Shown here: positions 54,935-64,000 of the stretch, piece by piece
How the letters are laid out: every line of letters begins with the position of its first letter
Position numbering within the stretch: position 1 is the first letter of the stretch
From: a virus
IMG/VR virus record: IMGVR_UViG_3300027747_002377
Coordinates: 18,373-82,372 of that record
Direction: 5' to 3' (one strand)
Length of the DNA: 64,000 nucleotides
Program-made: the position numbers and the translations under genes
The notes under the pieces: model-generated
Database searches by the model: none
The model's input: the letters and a program-made list of their open reading frames with translations, nothing else
What the model was told of the DNA's origin: nothing

Positions 54935-55138
54935 TTAGTTATTGTAAGCCTTGTAAAGCTTGGTGGCGCCTTCTATCTTATAATTATCGTTCCAGTGCCT
55001 TATTACACCTGCAACAATAACCAAATTAGTTAGTAAATAACTAAGGAAAATAACAGTACGAATCAAGGCTATTAAGTCTGATTCTTTATCACATGCTGAA
55101 GATTTTTCCCCCAGGGCTTTGCACCAAAGTCTCCACAT
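54935..55138 (-). CDS. Small membrane protein
   Basis: 67 aa. Positive N-terminus MWRLWCKALGEKSSACDKES, one membrane helix at about 22-44 (LIALIRTVIFLSYLLTNLVI). Small one-helix proteins of this kind are common in tail-fibre regions. Function unknown. Confidence 0.6.
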   Translation of the reverse strand: MWRLWCKALGEKSSACDKESDLIALIRTVIFLSYLLTNLVIVAGVIRHWNDNYKIEGATKLYKAYNN

Positions 55139-55186
55139 AATTAGAGGTTCAGACTACTGGGCTAGCAGAGAACTCGTGTCCACTAC

Positions 55187-58100
55187 TCACCTAGCGCGGG
55201 AGTAGTTGAAGGGTGATTCCGCAAATGCTGCGTAAATGTAGGTGCCACCGCTGCTATTGAAATCTGCGGTGTTATATCTAATTTTAACTCCGTTACTCAG
55301 AAAATCTGCCAAAGCAACGCTTCCTTCTGCCCCCGAATAATTTGGAGACAAATAGTGACTTGCCACGTTGTAGGTATCTCTAACTGAATCCAGTGTTTGC
55401 CAATATTCACCACCGGCATCAGAACGTTTTATCATAAAAAACTTCGGCCTAAATCCGGTATAAATAAACGGCCCATCTGAGCTTCCATTGCCGGTGTAAC
55501 TGCCGAAACTAGAGTACCCGACTACACTGCTGAAAAAATATCCTACATAATTTGCGGATTCATTTCCGTAAGTACCAATCGTTGCGACCGTGGACGTTGG
55601 CGCAGTGTTGTTCCAGTAATTGCCATCAAAACCTGCCTGTGTTGTGAGGTTTAACTGAATGCCGCCGGTTGGTCCGATGCTTGTGTGGTAAACCAGCCAA
55701 TTTCGAGCGTTACTCCGGTCTTTAACAATGAAGAACCGAGGTGCAACACCAAGGCCATGACCAACTGTGGCACTACCAGATCCTGTTCCTGTCCATGTGG
55801 CCACGGAAAACCCCGCAGTTGCATTCGCCCGCACCTGACTAGTGATGCTGCCTTGTGTGTTGGATACGGTTGAGGTACCTGCGTCCCACGCCCAAGCAAC
55901 AACAGAAAGTCCGTTCCCATTAGGACTGCTCCAATTTTGAGGCGCACCGACCGTAAAACCAGCACTATCAAATGAAGCTAAATCATTGCCAGCCGAACTT
56001 GTGTATTCCGCATCCGTTCCGTTAGATCGCATCCCAGCGGCTCTACCTCTAACTGCATCAAATAGAACATGATCATTTGTAGAACTTCTACTTTTGAACC
56101 ATAAAAAGTCGGGGCTAAAATTCAAACTACTTATGGATTGTGTGCTGCCATTGCCCGTATAAAGCACCGCATCCATCACCGTATTAGACTTCGTGACTAA
56201 TGGGGCTGGCAGGTTCTGTGTGCAGAGTGCCTTGAAGCCTGATGGTGCGGTGTAGGCAAATGCGCGTTGGCCGAAGTTGACACTAAATGTAGTGTTATAC
56301 GTCATTGCATATGGGAAATATTGATAGCCAGTGGACGGAGTGACTGATCCTTGTGAGGTATTATTTTTGTAAAAAGTAAGAGTATTTGTGTCGCAATTAT
56401 ATGCTATGCCAATAATATCGCCATTCCCATAACTAGCTTGACCACCTGTCTGAACGCCATTTTTTTCAAAGTTTCCATTTTCAGTGTATATTACGTATGT
56501 TCCCGTACTTTGATCCGTTAAAGTTTTATTAGCGGCAGCTATTCCAGGACCCTGTTGTGCATTGCCGCCAGTAATTGTAACTTCGTAATACCATTTACCG
56601 GTTGCAGGATAAGCAAAAGTAGCGCGAACATTTCTATGTGTGCTTGCAGTATTTGATGCGTCAAGACTGCCGTTTGACAAGGTAAGACTTGAGTTTGCAT
56701 CTAACGGATTCCAGGTGCAGTAATTCCCCCTAACCTCGCCGCCCACGCCGGTGTCGGTCCCGTAATTAGTGGGGGAGTCTACTAAGCTGTCATTGCCTGC
56801 AGCAATCGTTGGATTTGCGGTAGATGATGGAGGGTTAAAGTTGCCGGTGTATTTGGCAACGCCTTTATAAACACGAACATCTTGAAGGTATCCATTAAAA
56901 TCTTCCCCCGTGGTATGTACTGCACGACCAACATAAGTTGTAGCAGCCGGGATTGAATAAGAAGAAGTGCCACTTACAACTGAAACACCGTTAACATAAA
57001 TACTTATTGTACTTCCTGAGCGAACAACAGCAACATGTGTCCACTGTGATGCTTTAATTGCGCCTGACGCAGACAAGGCAACTTGAGAGTTGTTAATGTA
57101 AATTGTTATTTTACTTAGATCGCCGCTTTCCCCTGTTCTAAAATATAATCCGCTGGTATATGAACCAATTGAAAAAATTGCATTGTTATTAGATAATGCC
57201 GAATACATCCACGCTTCAATTGTGAAATCCCCAGGTAGCGCAAAGTCTGTTGTAGGTGTTATGTCAAGGAAATCGCCAGTTCCATCAAATAATCCACTGC
57301 TTCCGTAAAATTTACTCTGTGCTGTACTGGTATTACTATTACCATTTACAGTTACCGTTTTAGCACTACCACTGCCTTTAATTATTGCGCTTTGATCGCC
57401 AAATGATGTCCCGCCGTTGGTGCCATCCATTGGCAAGGCCAGCACAATAGATGCGCTATTTGCATCAGTTCGAGTTCCAGTGCCTTTGACCGTACCGTAA
57501 GTATCAGTAGTATTAAAAACCGGTAATGCACCAGTGGCTGCAGCGACTGAAGTTGGAGCACCCGATGAAACACTAAAATTATTCGGAGTCCAGTTATTAC
57601 TGTTGCCACTAGTGTCCTTCCCTAATGTGCTGGCAGTGTTGCTGGAATTATCAGCGAATTGTAGATAGAAGCCATTTGTTCCATAACTGCCGGTGTATGT
57701 TTTTGGTATGAGTTGCCCAGTAGTGGCATCGGTTTCGGTGAAACTGCTGGGGGTAAGTGCTTGACCGTCGATGAAGTGGATATTGGCTAGATAGCCATTG
57801 AAGTAAACAGTACGATAACCGATTAACGCTGTATTTGCTGTGGTCATACCACTAAAGTCAAATGACGGACTTGGCAAAACACTACTGCTGAAATTAGTTA
57901 AGCGTACATTATTGACATACAATCTCAATCTGTCGGACTGCGTGGCGTTTGTTGTGTCCACAACGGCAACAACATGCATCCAGGCAGATGGATCCCGGTA
58001 CACTGAGCTTGAAATTATATACGCTGCTACTGAACTAGAGTTTCTGCCGTAAAACTCAAGAGAGCCTCCACTCTGATATACAAGCTGAAAATACTTAGAA

Positions 58101-58306
58101 CCACTTGCGGAATTTGCAAACAAATCACCATAGCTACAATTTTTTACCCACCCACTCCAAGTCCAAGTGGTTTCCGACCCATTGGAAGCCCAAGACTTAG
58201 ACAAATATGAACCTGAGCTGGGATCGAAGCGGAGGGATCTACTTACCTGGAAAGCCCCGGCGTCACCGTACATCAACAGCGGATTAGAGCAACCTGGAAC
58301 CGTCAT
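55187..58306 (-). CDS. Large tail fibre/adhesin with LamG-type and SPRY-type domains
   Basis: 1039 aa. Two concanavalin/LamG-type lectin domains (about 15-200 with WTWSGWVKN, MHVVAVVD, NGYLANIHFIDGQALTP; and about 340-495 with FTIEAWMYS, THVAVVRS, FNGYLQDVRVY). An SPRY-like domain lies at about 550-700 (WYYEVTITGG, GDIIGIAYNCDTNTLTFYKN). A C-terminal region with LNFSPDFLWFKSRS (…HVLFDAVRG) is of a type found at phage tail-fibre ends (DUF7483-like, memory). Probable receptor-binding protein for cell-surface glycans. Confidence 0.8.
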   Translation of the reverse strand: MTVPGCSNPLLMYGDAGAFQVSRSLRFDPSSGSYLSKSWASNGSETTWTWSGWVKNCSYGDLFANSASGSKYFQLVYQSGGSLEFYGRNSSSVAAYIISSSVYRDPSAWMHVVAVVDTTNATQSDRLRLYVNNVRLTNFSSSVLPSPSFDFSGMTTANTALIGYRTVYFNGYLANIHFIDGQALTPSSFTETDATTGQLIPKTYTGSYGTNGFYLQFADNSSNTASTLGKDTSGNSNNWTPNNFSVSSGAPTSVAAATGALPVFNTTDTYGTVKGTGTRTDANSASIVLALPMDGTNGGTSFGDQSAIIKGSGSAKTVTVNGNSNTSTAQSKFYGSSGLFDGTGDFLDITPTTDFALPGDFTIEAWMYSALSNNNAIFSIGSYTSGLYFRTGESGDLSKITIYINNSQVALSASGAIKASQWTHVAVVRSGSTISIYVNGVSVVSGTSSYSIPAATTYVGRAVHTTGEDFNGYLQDVRVYKGVAKYTGNFNPPSSTANPTIAAGNDSLVDSPTNYGTDTGVGGEVRGNYCTWNPLDANSSLTLSNGSLDASNTASTHRNVRATFAYPATGKWYYEVTITGGNAQQGPGIAAANKTLTDQSTGTYVIYTENGNFEKNGVQTGGQASYGNGDIIGIAYNCDTNTLTFYKNNTSQGSVTPSTGYQYFPYAMTYNTTFSVNFGQRAFAYTAPSGFKALCTQNLPAPLVTKSNTVMDAVLYTGNGSTQSISSLNFSPDFLWFKSRSSTNDHVLFDAVRGRAAGMRSNGTDAEYTSSAGNDLASFDSAGFTVGAPQNWSSPNGNGLSVVAWAWDAGTSTVSNTQGSITSQVRANATAGFSVATWTGTGSGSATVGHGLGVAPRFFIVKDRSNARNWLVYHTSIGPTGGIQLNLTTQAGFDGNYWNNTAPTSTVATIGTYGNESANYVGYFFSSVVGYSSFGSYTGNGSSDGPFIYTGFRPKFFMIKRSDAGGEYWQTLDSVRDTYNVASHYLSPNYSGAEGSVALADFLSNGVKIRYNTADFNSSGGTYIYAAFAESPFNYSRAR

Positions 58307-58308
58307 GT

Positions 58309-59139
58309 TTACTGCTTAAGATCGTTGAGGAGTTGGCAAGCAATGCTTGTACTTGTACGTACAGTATAACCAATTAAGTCGATTGCGTTCGCAGCAGTGC
58401 TAAGGCTTTTTGCAGATTGACCGTTTGGGAAATTCCAGTAACTACCGTAACTCATGGTTCGGCTACCGGTCGCGTCCTGAATTACATATATCAATCCACT
58501 CTGTCCAACCGTCATGTTTGTCGGGTTGGCCAAAGTTCTAGGTGAACCGGTAAGCGTTACTGTGAAATTATTTGCAACGCCAAAGTTTGGAGTAATTGTA
58601 GAGCCGTCTGTCAGTGTTGAAATATTCATTGCAGCTGTACCATTGACATAGATTTTTGTTGCACCAACAGATGCACCTACGACAAAGTTACCGTTTGCAT
58701 CAAAAACCGCACGCTGAACTCCGCCAGTGGTAACGCTAAATTCATTTGAACCGCTACGATAAAACCCAGTAGTTAGGGCATTGTCAAACGTAATACTGGG
58801 TACGCTATTGGAACCATCAGGAAAGCTCGCGCCAACTGCAACAAAATCAGAGCCAGCAAGAACAACACCGAAGAATGCCCAACCGCCAGTTGGTGCAGAT
58901 GCGAAAACAATATTTGTACCTACCAAATTAAATCCGGACGCCCCAGTTGGATCTGGCTTTTGAATTACACCATTAACAGAAATCAAACACTGTTGTGGGT
59001 TAAGCGGGAAAGGTACAGGCGCAACACCAGCAATCCTAAGAGGAAATGTTGTAAGTACACCATTAAAGCTACTGCTAATATTATCAATATTCCGATAACT
59101 AATACCTGGAGTTAATGTTGTGTTACCTATATAGCGCAT
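58309..59139 (-). CDS. Tail-fibre protein
   Basis: 276 aa, Gly/Thr/Ser-rich. The N-terminal part includes SSSFNGVLTTFPLR. The last ~100 residues (STITPNFGVANNFTVTLTG …, DATGSRTMSYGSYWNFPNG) match the C-terminus of the fibre at 60311. Virion attachment fibre. Confidence 0.75.
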   Translation of the reverse strand: MRYIGNTTLTPGISYRNIDNISSSFNGVLTTFPLRIAGVAPVPFPLNPQQCLISVNGVIQKPDPTGASGFNLVGTNIVFASAPTGGWAFFGVVLAGSDFVAVGASFPDGSNSVPSITFDNALTTGFYRSGSNEFSVTTGGVQRAVFDANGNFVVGASVGATKIYVNGTAAMNISTLTDGSTITPNFGVANNFTVTLTGSPRTLANPTNMTVGQSGLIYVIQDATGSRTMSYGSYWNFPNGQSAKSLSTAANAIDLIGYTVRTSTSIACQLLNDLKQ

Positions 59140-59147
59140 GACAACAC

Positions 59148-59549
59148 CTACTTGCTTTTTTTCGAGTGCGGACCAGCCGTTGAGGGGGCCTTGGGCCAGC
59201 GAACTTCACTTAATTTTACACCGGCAAACGTTTGTGGAAGGTCACGGAGCTGTTGTCTATAAGATACCCAAGCAGCTTGATCGACTGTAGAACCAGAAGT
59301 AACAGTCCAATCTGTTGACTTGAGCAAGTAATCACGCTTTAGTTTAATATTTTTCCAGGAAGAATCATCAATCAAAAGAATGCGTTCTTCAAAAACACGT
59401 AATTCTAACTCTCTAAGTCTTTCTAAGATGTGATCGATTGTGTCTGAATACTCGACATCCCTTAGTTCTTCTTTACTTTCAAGATCTTCTTTTAAATCCT
59501 GTACTTGTTTGTACAGAATATCAATATCACCAATCGTTGTAAGTCCCAT
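59148..59549 (-). CDS. Tail assembly chaperone-like protein (Phage_tail_APC type)
   Basis: 133 aa. Coiled-coil N-terminal half (residues 8-60), then LKRDYLLKSTDWTVTSG, AAWVSYRQQLRDLPQ and VRWPKAP, the signature of phage tail assembly chaperones (R..LL..sDW…W..YRq.LRd.P…WP). Likely needed for fibre assembly. Confidence 0.65.
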   Translation of the reverse strand: MGLTTIGDIDILYKQVQDLKEDLESKEELRDVEYSDTIDHILERLRELELRVFEERILLIDDSSWKNIKLKRDYLLKSTDWTVTSGSTVDQAAWVSYRQQLRDLPQTFAGVKLSEVRWPKAPSTAGPHSKKSK

Positions 59550-59554
59550 TGTTA

Positions 59555-59899
59555 TTAGGTTTGCTCCAGGTAGTTGACAATGATATCAAGCGCAGAGCCA
59601 GTGTCAGAGCTTGCACGCAAGACATCTGACGAATTCATAATATATTTATTGCCTTGAATCAATTCAAGAGAAGTACCGGCTGGCACAGGGCCGTTTTTTA
59701 GGAGAAAGATTGAGTCACCTGTGGCAGGTACCATGTATACATTAGCGTTTGCACTGCTGCCGGTTTTATTGGCAATAAGCACGCTAAGAAGAACAAGAGT
59801 CGCTGTTCCTCCAGCTGTCACAATATTTGTAGTCGCACTGGAAGTCACGTCTGCTGTTAAAAGGCTGGACTTTGTATTTTTCTTAAAAGTGTTTGCCAT
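59555..59899 (-). CDS. Beta-rich virion protein
   Basis: 114 aa, Ser/Thr/Val-rich. TKSSLLTADVTSSATTNIVT, then GSSANANVYMVPATGDSIFL. Similar small beta proteins accompany tail fibres. No enzymatic feature. Confidence 0.6.
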   Translation of the reverse strand: MANTFKKNTKSSLLTADVTSSATTNIVTAGGTATLVLLSVLIANKTGSSANANVYMVPATGDSIFLLKNGPVPAGTSLELIQGNKYIMNSSDVLRASSDTGSALDIIVNYLEQT

Positions 59900-60304
59900 T
59901 TAACTTAGAGCAATGATTAGGGTAAGTGTATCAGATGAGGTGGTAGTACCTGCAACAACTAGACTTCCGTTGACGGTCAAGTTACCAGAGAAGGTTGCGC
60001 TTCCTGACGAATCTATTATAAGCCTTGAAGTACCGTTTGTCACCAGGGCAATCTGACCTTGTCCTGGACTGATGATCCCTGTGTTAGCACTGTTAGCAAA
60101 CTTAAGAGCGCAACTGGTTAAGGAGCCTGGAGAAAGAGCAGAGTTGGTACCGTCTTCTCTTAGAAGCGGAAGCCCACCCAAGGTAAGCGCATCGTGTACT
60201 ACTGTTGTTAGCTTTACTGTGTCAACAGTAACTTCACCAAGAGCACCAATAAATGAGGCTGTTTGGGCTGTAGTACCGCGCCTGAATTGTACTTGAGTTG
60301 CCAT
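59900..60304 (-). CDS. Tail-fibre protein with QFRRGT start (Mtd N-terminal type)
   Basis: 134 aa. MATQVQFRRGTTAQTASFIG, then ALGEVTVDTVKLTTVVHD, is the start domain of major-tropism-determinant type fibres. GNLTVNGSLVVAGTTTSS is a typical shaft repeat. Short fibre or a fibre adaptor. Confidence 0.75.
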   Translation of the reverse strand: MATQVQFRRGTTAQTASFIGALGEVTVDTVKLTTVVHDALTLGGLPLLREDGTNSALSPGSLTSCALKFANSANTGIISPGQGQIALVTNGTSRLIIDSSGSATFSGNLTVNGSLVVAGTTTSSDTLTLIIALS

Positions 60305-60310
60305 GATTTA

Positions 60311-61729
60311 TTATGACACGTTTGTTACTAGTTTAGCCGTAATCCTTGTTGATGATTCGACATAATAAACCAAAACATCAACGGCATTGGCAGTAGTTGT
60401 TGCAGTAGGTGTGCCGCCAGAGAACTTCCAATATGAACCGTATGCAACAGTCCTGGAGCCTGTGCCATCTTGAGTTAGTACAATTGCACCACTCTGTCCA
60501 GCAGTAAGGTTTGATGGGTTAGCAATTGTAGTGTTGGTACCGAGTGTGACGGAGAAATTATTAGCTACAGCAAAATCTGGTGTAATTGTTGATGCACTTG
60601 TTAAAGCACTAACAGTTCCTCTTTGTGCGGCACCGTAGCTTTGTGCAAGGCCAAGAACAGCAACTGTACTTGTAGCGGCTGGCAGCGTTAATGTTCCTGA
60701 TGCAACAGCCGTAGCAACAACTGTTGTTGTTCCAGACGTAGCTCCAGTGAATACGTTACCACCGGTACCAGCTGTTAGTGTTGTTGACGTAAGAGCAGTT
60801 AGTCCGGAAATACTTGTTGCGGTACTACCAAGTGCTACAGCAGTGGAACCGATAGTTACACTGCTATTGGCAAGTTGTGCATTAGGTATTGCGCTTGTTC
60901 CGAGAACACCAGTGCTGCTGTTATAGCTAAGGCCTGAGCCAGCAGCAACACTTATTGCACCCCGTATGTTTGCATCTGTAACTACGCTATAAGTGAAGAC
61001 GCCAGTAGTGTTGCTGTAGCTCAGAGAGCCATAACCGGTGCCGCTTGTACTGGCACTCAGGGATGTCAGTAGGGCAACAGTACCAGTCGCAGCTGGCAAT
61101 GTGATTGTGCCGGATGCAACAGCCGTAGCAACAACTGTTGTTGTTCCAGATGTGGAACCAGTAAATACGTGGCCGCCGGTTCCAGCTGTCAGTGTTGTAG
61201 CTGTCAGTGCGGTTAAACCGGAAATGCTACTGGCAGTAGAACCGAGAGAAACTGAAGTGCTACCAAGTGTTACAGAACTGTTGGCAAGCTGTGAATTTGG
61301 TATTGCACTTGTACTTATAATTCCTGTGCTGCTGCTATAAGTAAGACCTGAGCCAGCACCGACACTTATGGCACCACGGATATTTGCGTCGGTAACTACG
61401 CTGTAAGTGAAGGCACCAGTAGCTGTACTATACGAAAGACTTCCGTAACCAGTTCCGCTATTGGCTGTACTTAGTGAGCCGCGAATGTTTGCGTCTGTGA
61501 CTACAGAAAATGTGAATACACCAGTCGCGCTGCTATAAGCTAAAGAACCGTAACCAGATCCGCTGTTTGCAGCTGAAACAGACGCACGAGCAAGAGCATC
61601 AGTGTAATATTTATTTGTTCCTTCTGCTAGGTCAGTTGTAGTATTCCCTGCAAAATCTAGTTTATCTGTTGGCGTATTTACTTCCTGGAAGTAACCACTA
61701 ATAAGGGCGATTGCTTTACGAGTTGCCAT
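60311..61729 (-). CDS. Repetitive tail-fibre protein
   Basis: 472 aa. The segment SGYGSLAYSSATGVFTFSVV, TDANIRG recurs four times, and a longer block (SSVTLGSTSVSLGSTASSIS … TTTVVATAVASGTITLPAAT) twice. The C-terminal 95 residues equal the end domain of the fibre at 58309. NKYYTDALARASVSA near residue 45 resembles a coiled fibre start. Trimeric shaft protein. Confidence 0.75.
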   Translation of the reverse strand: MATRKAIALISGYFQEVNTPTDKLDFAGNTTTDLAEGTNKYYTDALARASVSAANSGSGYGSLAYSSATGVFTFSVVTDANIRGSLSTANSGTGYGSLSYSTATGAFTYSVVTDANIRGAISVGAGSGLTYSSSTGIISTSAIPNSQLANSSVTLGSTSVSLGSTASSISGLTALTATTLTAGTGGHVFTGSTSGTTTVVATAVASGTITLPAATGTVALLTSLSASTSGTGYGSLSYSNTTGVFTYSVVTDANIRGAISVAAGSGLSYNSSTGVLGTSAIPNAQLANSSVTIGSTAVALGSTATSISGLTALTSTTLTAGTGGNVFTGATSGTTTVVATAVASGTLTLPAATSTVAVLGLAQSYGAAQRGTVSALTSASTITPDFAVANNFSVTLGTNTTIANPSNLTAGQSGAIVLTQDGTGSRTVAYGSYWKFSGGTPTATTTANAVDVLVYYVESSTRITAKLVTNVS

Positions 61730-61733
61730 GATA

Positions 61734-62261
61734 TTACCTTAATTGAATAGGAAGTTCAGGCCTAACAGCCAATTGTGTAGAAGCCCCTGCTTCTCCAACT
61801 CTTGTTACAAATTGGCCAGCAGTAGAAGGTGGAGTAGCAGTAATTGAGCCTGCAGATGCTGCAGATAAGAAATAAGGTGTTCCTGGACTTAAACCTGACG
61901 TAGCCAAGACACCGCCAACCAGGATGTCAGTTGTAGCGCCAATAAGAGTATTTTCTCGTGTAAATCCTAGTACAGTGGCTTCATCAACTGTTGAGTTGGC
62001 TATTGCTTTAAAAATATTGCCTGTTGGTGCATCAAGGTAGACTGCCTGTCCAGTCGTAATTGCCTCGCCTGTAACGCATCGAACAACAAGCTTACCGCCA
62101 GTCTGGGACGGCAAACCTTCCTTTAGATCAATCAGTGCATCTACCAGGCCCCTGTAGTTAGGTGCGTAAGGCTGACGTGTCATAGTAAGGCCCAGGCCTG
62201 ACATTAAGTCAACGAGAACAGTAATAGCCCCTTCTATATTGGGATCGTATCCTGTTGACAT
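61734..62261 (-). CDS. Virion protein, DUF2190-like end
   Basis: 175 aa. Residues about 60-160 (KLVVRCVTGEAITTGQAVYL, then VLGFTRENTLIGATTDILVG) form a beta-barrel-like pattern similar to capsid-decoration or DUF2190-type domains. The N-terminal 50 residues are helical. Tail or head surface role inferred. Confidence 0.55.
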   Translation of the reverse strand: MSTGYDPNIEGAITVLVDLMSGLGLTMTRQPYAPNYRGLVDALIDLKEGLPSQTGGKLVVRCVTGEAITTGQAVYLDAPTGNIFKAIANSTVDEATVLGFTRENTLIGATTDILVGGVLATSGLSPGTPYFLSAASAGSITATPPSTAGQFVTRVGEAGASTQLAVRPELPIQLR

Positions 62262-62330
62262 AATAATTTTTTTCCTGGTGTTATTCTAAGTTGTTAAATC
62301 CTTTAGAATAGATAGAGGAGCAATAAAACA

Positions 62331-62570
62331 ATGCCAATAGAAACTGTTTTCACAGGGCTTTCTGCTGGCATCGCAGCTTTTGCCGGTCTTTCAAAAGCAC
62401 TTCACAATTCTCAAGAACGTCTTAACAGGCGTTTTGAAAAGATTGAAAACAATCTCGACATACTAGAAGATCGTGTGATCCGAGATTATGTTTTGAAAGA
62501 AGACTTTCTCAGGGAAGTACAGGCCGTACATAGTAAACTTGATCGCATTCTTGATCGAGTAATGCGTTAG
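62331..62570 (+). CDS. Small membrane-anchored coiled-coil protein
   Basis: 79 aa, rightward among leftward tail genes. Residues 4-24 hydrophobic (ETVFTGLSAGIAAFAGLSKA), then a charged coiled coil to the end. Stop overlaps the end of the convergent gene at 62567 by four bases. AGAGGAGCAATAAAACA before the ATG holds a GAGGAG ribosome-binding site. Possible spanin-like or membrane-scaffold role. Unproved. Confidence 0.55.
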   Translation: MPIETVFTGLSAGIAAFAGLSKALHNSQERLNRRFEKIENNLDILEDRVIRDYVLKEDFLREVQAVHSKLDRILDRVMR

Positions 62571-63004
62571 ATTGCGACCCAGCTTGCGCTACTTGTTAGG
62601 TAAATAAATAAACGGGGGATAGCGAAGTCGTAGTGCAGCTGACCGTTTATAGGATTAGATGGTTTTCCTGAACTGACTGACGCCACGGCATTGGTTGCTT
62701 GCCAGGTGCTGCCATCATAGACTTTAAAGATCTTTGTGCTGGCTGTATCGAGCCAGGATTCCCCCTTGGAGAGGGTGGTATAGCCAGTTGGCGTTAGGTT
62801 CGGGGCGGTGCTGCCCACAAAGGTTGGACCAACCTTGATGAGCCCTCTGCCTGATCCTGAGGTGCTATCGGCAAAGTAAAGTCCTGGGTCCCCTGGATTA
62901 TGGTTTAAAGCCATCTCAACACCGTCCGCAAACACGCCAAGTCGTGTTGGGAAGGGGCGATCATAAAGAAGATCGGAGAAGCGGCTGAGTATTTGAACGG
63001 TCAT
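62567..63004 (-). CDS. Tail-fibre type protein
   Basis: 145 aa, Gly/Ser/Thr-rich. LSKGESWLDTASTKIFKVYD, then GSTWQATNAV, is a repeat type seen in phage tail fibres. No enzyme motif. Precedes the 175-aa gene across the rightward insertion. Confidence 0.65.
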   Translation of the reverse strand: MTVQILSRFSDLLYDRPFPTRLGVFADGVEMALNHNPGDPGLYFADSTSGSGRGLIKVGPTFVGSTAPNLTPTGYTTLSKGESWLDTASTKIFKVYDGSTWQATNAVASVSSGKPSNPINGQLHYDFAIPRLFIYLTSSASWVAI

Positions 63005-63006
63005 GG

Positions 63007-64000
63007 TTAAACGTTGATGTAACGACCAGAGGCAACAACAGTATCCTGTTGAACGTATGGATCGTAGGTTGAGCAGTTGATTGTTGTTACTGTAGCCGGA
63101 TCCTCTGTAGGTGCGCCATTGAGGTAGGAGCCGCCCCGTATCAGGCCTGATTCAAACGAAGGTATATAGTTGATCAACGGCTCATCGAGCATAGCAAACT
63201 TAGTACCAAGAATGTATTCCGGTTGAAGGTTTAATAATTTACTAATCATTGAAATCATTCTTTGCGTACTGTTTTGAAGAACACCTTCGTTATCTAACGC
63301 ACCCAGTTGACTACGACGTATTGCGTCAGTCATTAACATTACTAAAAGTTGAGGATCAAAATTTGCAATATCCTGTGGAAGATTCCTAGAACCCGTAACT
63401 TCTTGAGTGCCTACCCATTTTGCGCCTTGTTTTACAATTGCAAGCCGTTCCGCTGCTTTGCGTAGATCTTTATTTTCTTTATCAAATGCAACATAAAATG
63501 TATCTAGATCATCACCAACCGGCTTATCACTGGGCTCCATGAGCCAAGATTTAACGTAATCGTGTTCCCTTAAATTTTCAACAACACAATAGCCACTTGT
63601 ATTATTTGAGAAAGGATACACAATAACAAAACTATTTTTATCAATGACCTGTGTTATGGTGTACTGCCCAGATATAGCGCTTCCGCTCGTGAATGCAAGT
63701 TGCACTTTTGTGTTTGCCAGCAGACCGTGGTTCTCGGCTGTAATTGTAATGTTTACATTGGTTTGAACATATTTTGCATTGATTGCAATTGGAGAATTAC
63801 CTTCATCGTGTTTTAAAGAAAATATTGCTGCATATATATGTTTGCACCAGCGGAGCTGATAGTACATTAAATTTGGGAATGAGGTATCCGTTTTATCTTT
63901 ATAATCTGGTATTTTGTAGAAATTATTAATTGCTATATAACCAAGGTCTCCAAAAACGCCTACACTGTCTCGTTGGTTGGTAATGCTACCATCTTTATTT
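63007..64000 (-). CDS. Partial CDS, tail/baseplate-type protein
   Basis: The frame is open from 63007 to the right edge with no stop, so the gene continues beyond the window. 331 visible residues. An internal ATG at 63867 is not the start, as the frame upstream (NKDGSITNQRDSVGVFGDLG…) is also coding-like. Contains YVQTNVNITITAENHGLL beta segments and ALDNEGVLQNSTQRMISM helix. Structural tail or baseplate protein by position. Confidence 0.7.
   Translation of the reverse strand, partial: NKDGSITNQRDSVGVFGDLGYIAINNFYKIPDYKDKTDTSFPNLMYYQLRWCKHIYAAIFSLKHDEGNSPIAINAKYVQTNVNITITAENHGLLANTKVQLAFTSGSAISGQYTITQVIDKNSFVIVYPFSNNTSGYCVVENLREHDYVKSWLMEPSDKPVGDDLDTFYVAFDKENKDLRKAAERLAIVKQGAKWVGTQEVTGSRNLPQDIANFDPQLLVMLMTDAIRRSQLGALDNEGVLQNSTQRMISMISKLLNLQPEYILGTKFAMLDEPLINYIPSFESGLIRGGSYLNGAPTEDPATVTTINCSTYDPYVQQDTVVASGRYINV

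Noticed and set aside
1-64000. Photosystem genes (psbA, psbD), integrase, terminase, portal or capsid genes
   Set aside because: Looked for and not found. No open frame carries D1/D2, tyrosine or serine integrase, or large-terminase motifs. They may lie outside the window.

Overview
The window is a 64 kb piece of a tailed double-stranded DNA phage (Caudoviricetes). Most likely it infects a unicellular cyanobacterium of the Synechococcus/Prochlorococcus type. The evidence is a replication set with a family A DNA polymerase, a PrimPol-D5 primase/helicase, a PD-(D/E)XK exonuclease and two OB-fold ssDNA-binding candidates. There is a nucleotide set (ThyX, dCMP deaminase, a DUF3310/T7 gp1.7-like protein), an endolysin and a long run of tail-fibre genes. 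Cyanophage-type auxiliary genes are also present: speD, an nblA-like gene and a dps-like gene. The host assignment is an inference from these genes. No terminase, portal or major capsid gene is in the window, and both ends cut through minus-strand genes.

Layout. (1) 1-4.6 kb, minus strand: virion-type genes (Gln/Ala/Pro-rich proteins, one of 781 aa). (2) 4.6-5.28 kb: a divergent control region with TTCGAT repeats. (3) 5.28-13.57 kb, plus strand: a dense array of small early-type genes, mostly of unknown function. Many are separated by RNA hairpins and preceded by a recurrent CCTTTGCA box instead of an obvious Shine-Dalgarno sequence. A PcfJ-like gene sits among them. (4) 13.55-14.3 kb: an isolated minus-strand virion-like gene. 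(5) 14.3-20.6 kb: more small plus-strand genes, with Zn-ribbon/HTH regulators and thyX, followed by a hairpin-rich non-coding stretch. (6) 20.6-36.0 kb: replication and nucleotide metabolism. The polA gene is interrupted by an intein in its proofreading exonuclease motif III. Short minus-strand units (Cys-rich/DUF5872-like, virion-like, speD) are interspersed.

(7) 36.0-44.4 kb: alternating short plus and minus units. Here a 288-bp inverted-repeat element stands directly upstream of a gene for a protein with two HNH-like modules. A Dam-like protein with an altered catalytic motif and the DUF3310 gene follow. (8) 44.4-52.3 kb, minus strand: nblA-like gene, a glycosyltransferase-methyltransferase fusion, a collagen-like fibre, a BppU-like protein, a Dps-like ferritin and an HNH nuclease. 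(9) A plus-strand tRNA-Pro(UGG) at 52.35 kb. (10) 52.4-64 kb, minus strand: lysis genes (GH24 + C39-like endolysin and a small membrane protein), then tail-fibre, adhesin and tail-assembly genes running off the right end.

How it works together (inference). The early array is read by host polymerase, and its hairpins either end or process transcripts between single genes. ThyX, dCMP deaminase and the DUF3310 protein feed nucleotides to PolA and the PrimPol helicase. NblA-like, SpeD and Dps-like proteins adjust phycobilisome turnover, polyamines and iron/oxidative stress in the host. The late minus-strand units supply tail adhesins and lysis. Several isolated units are preceded by an extended -10 of the form TGCTANNAT. 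This looks like recognition by an unmodified or lightly modified host sigma factor.
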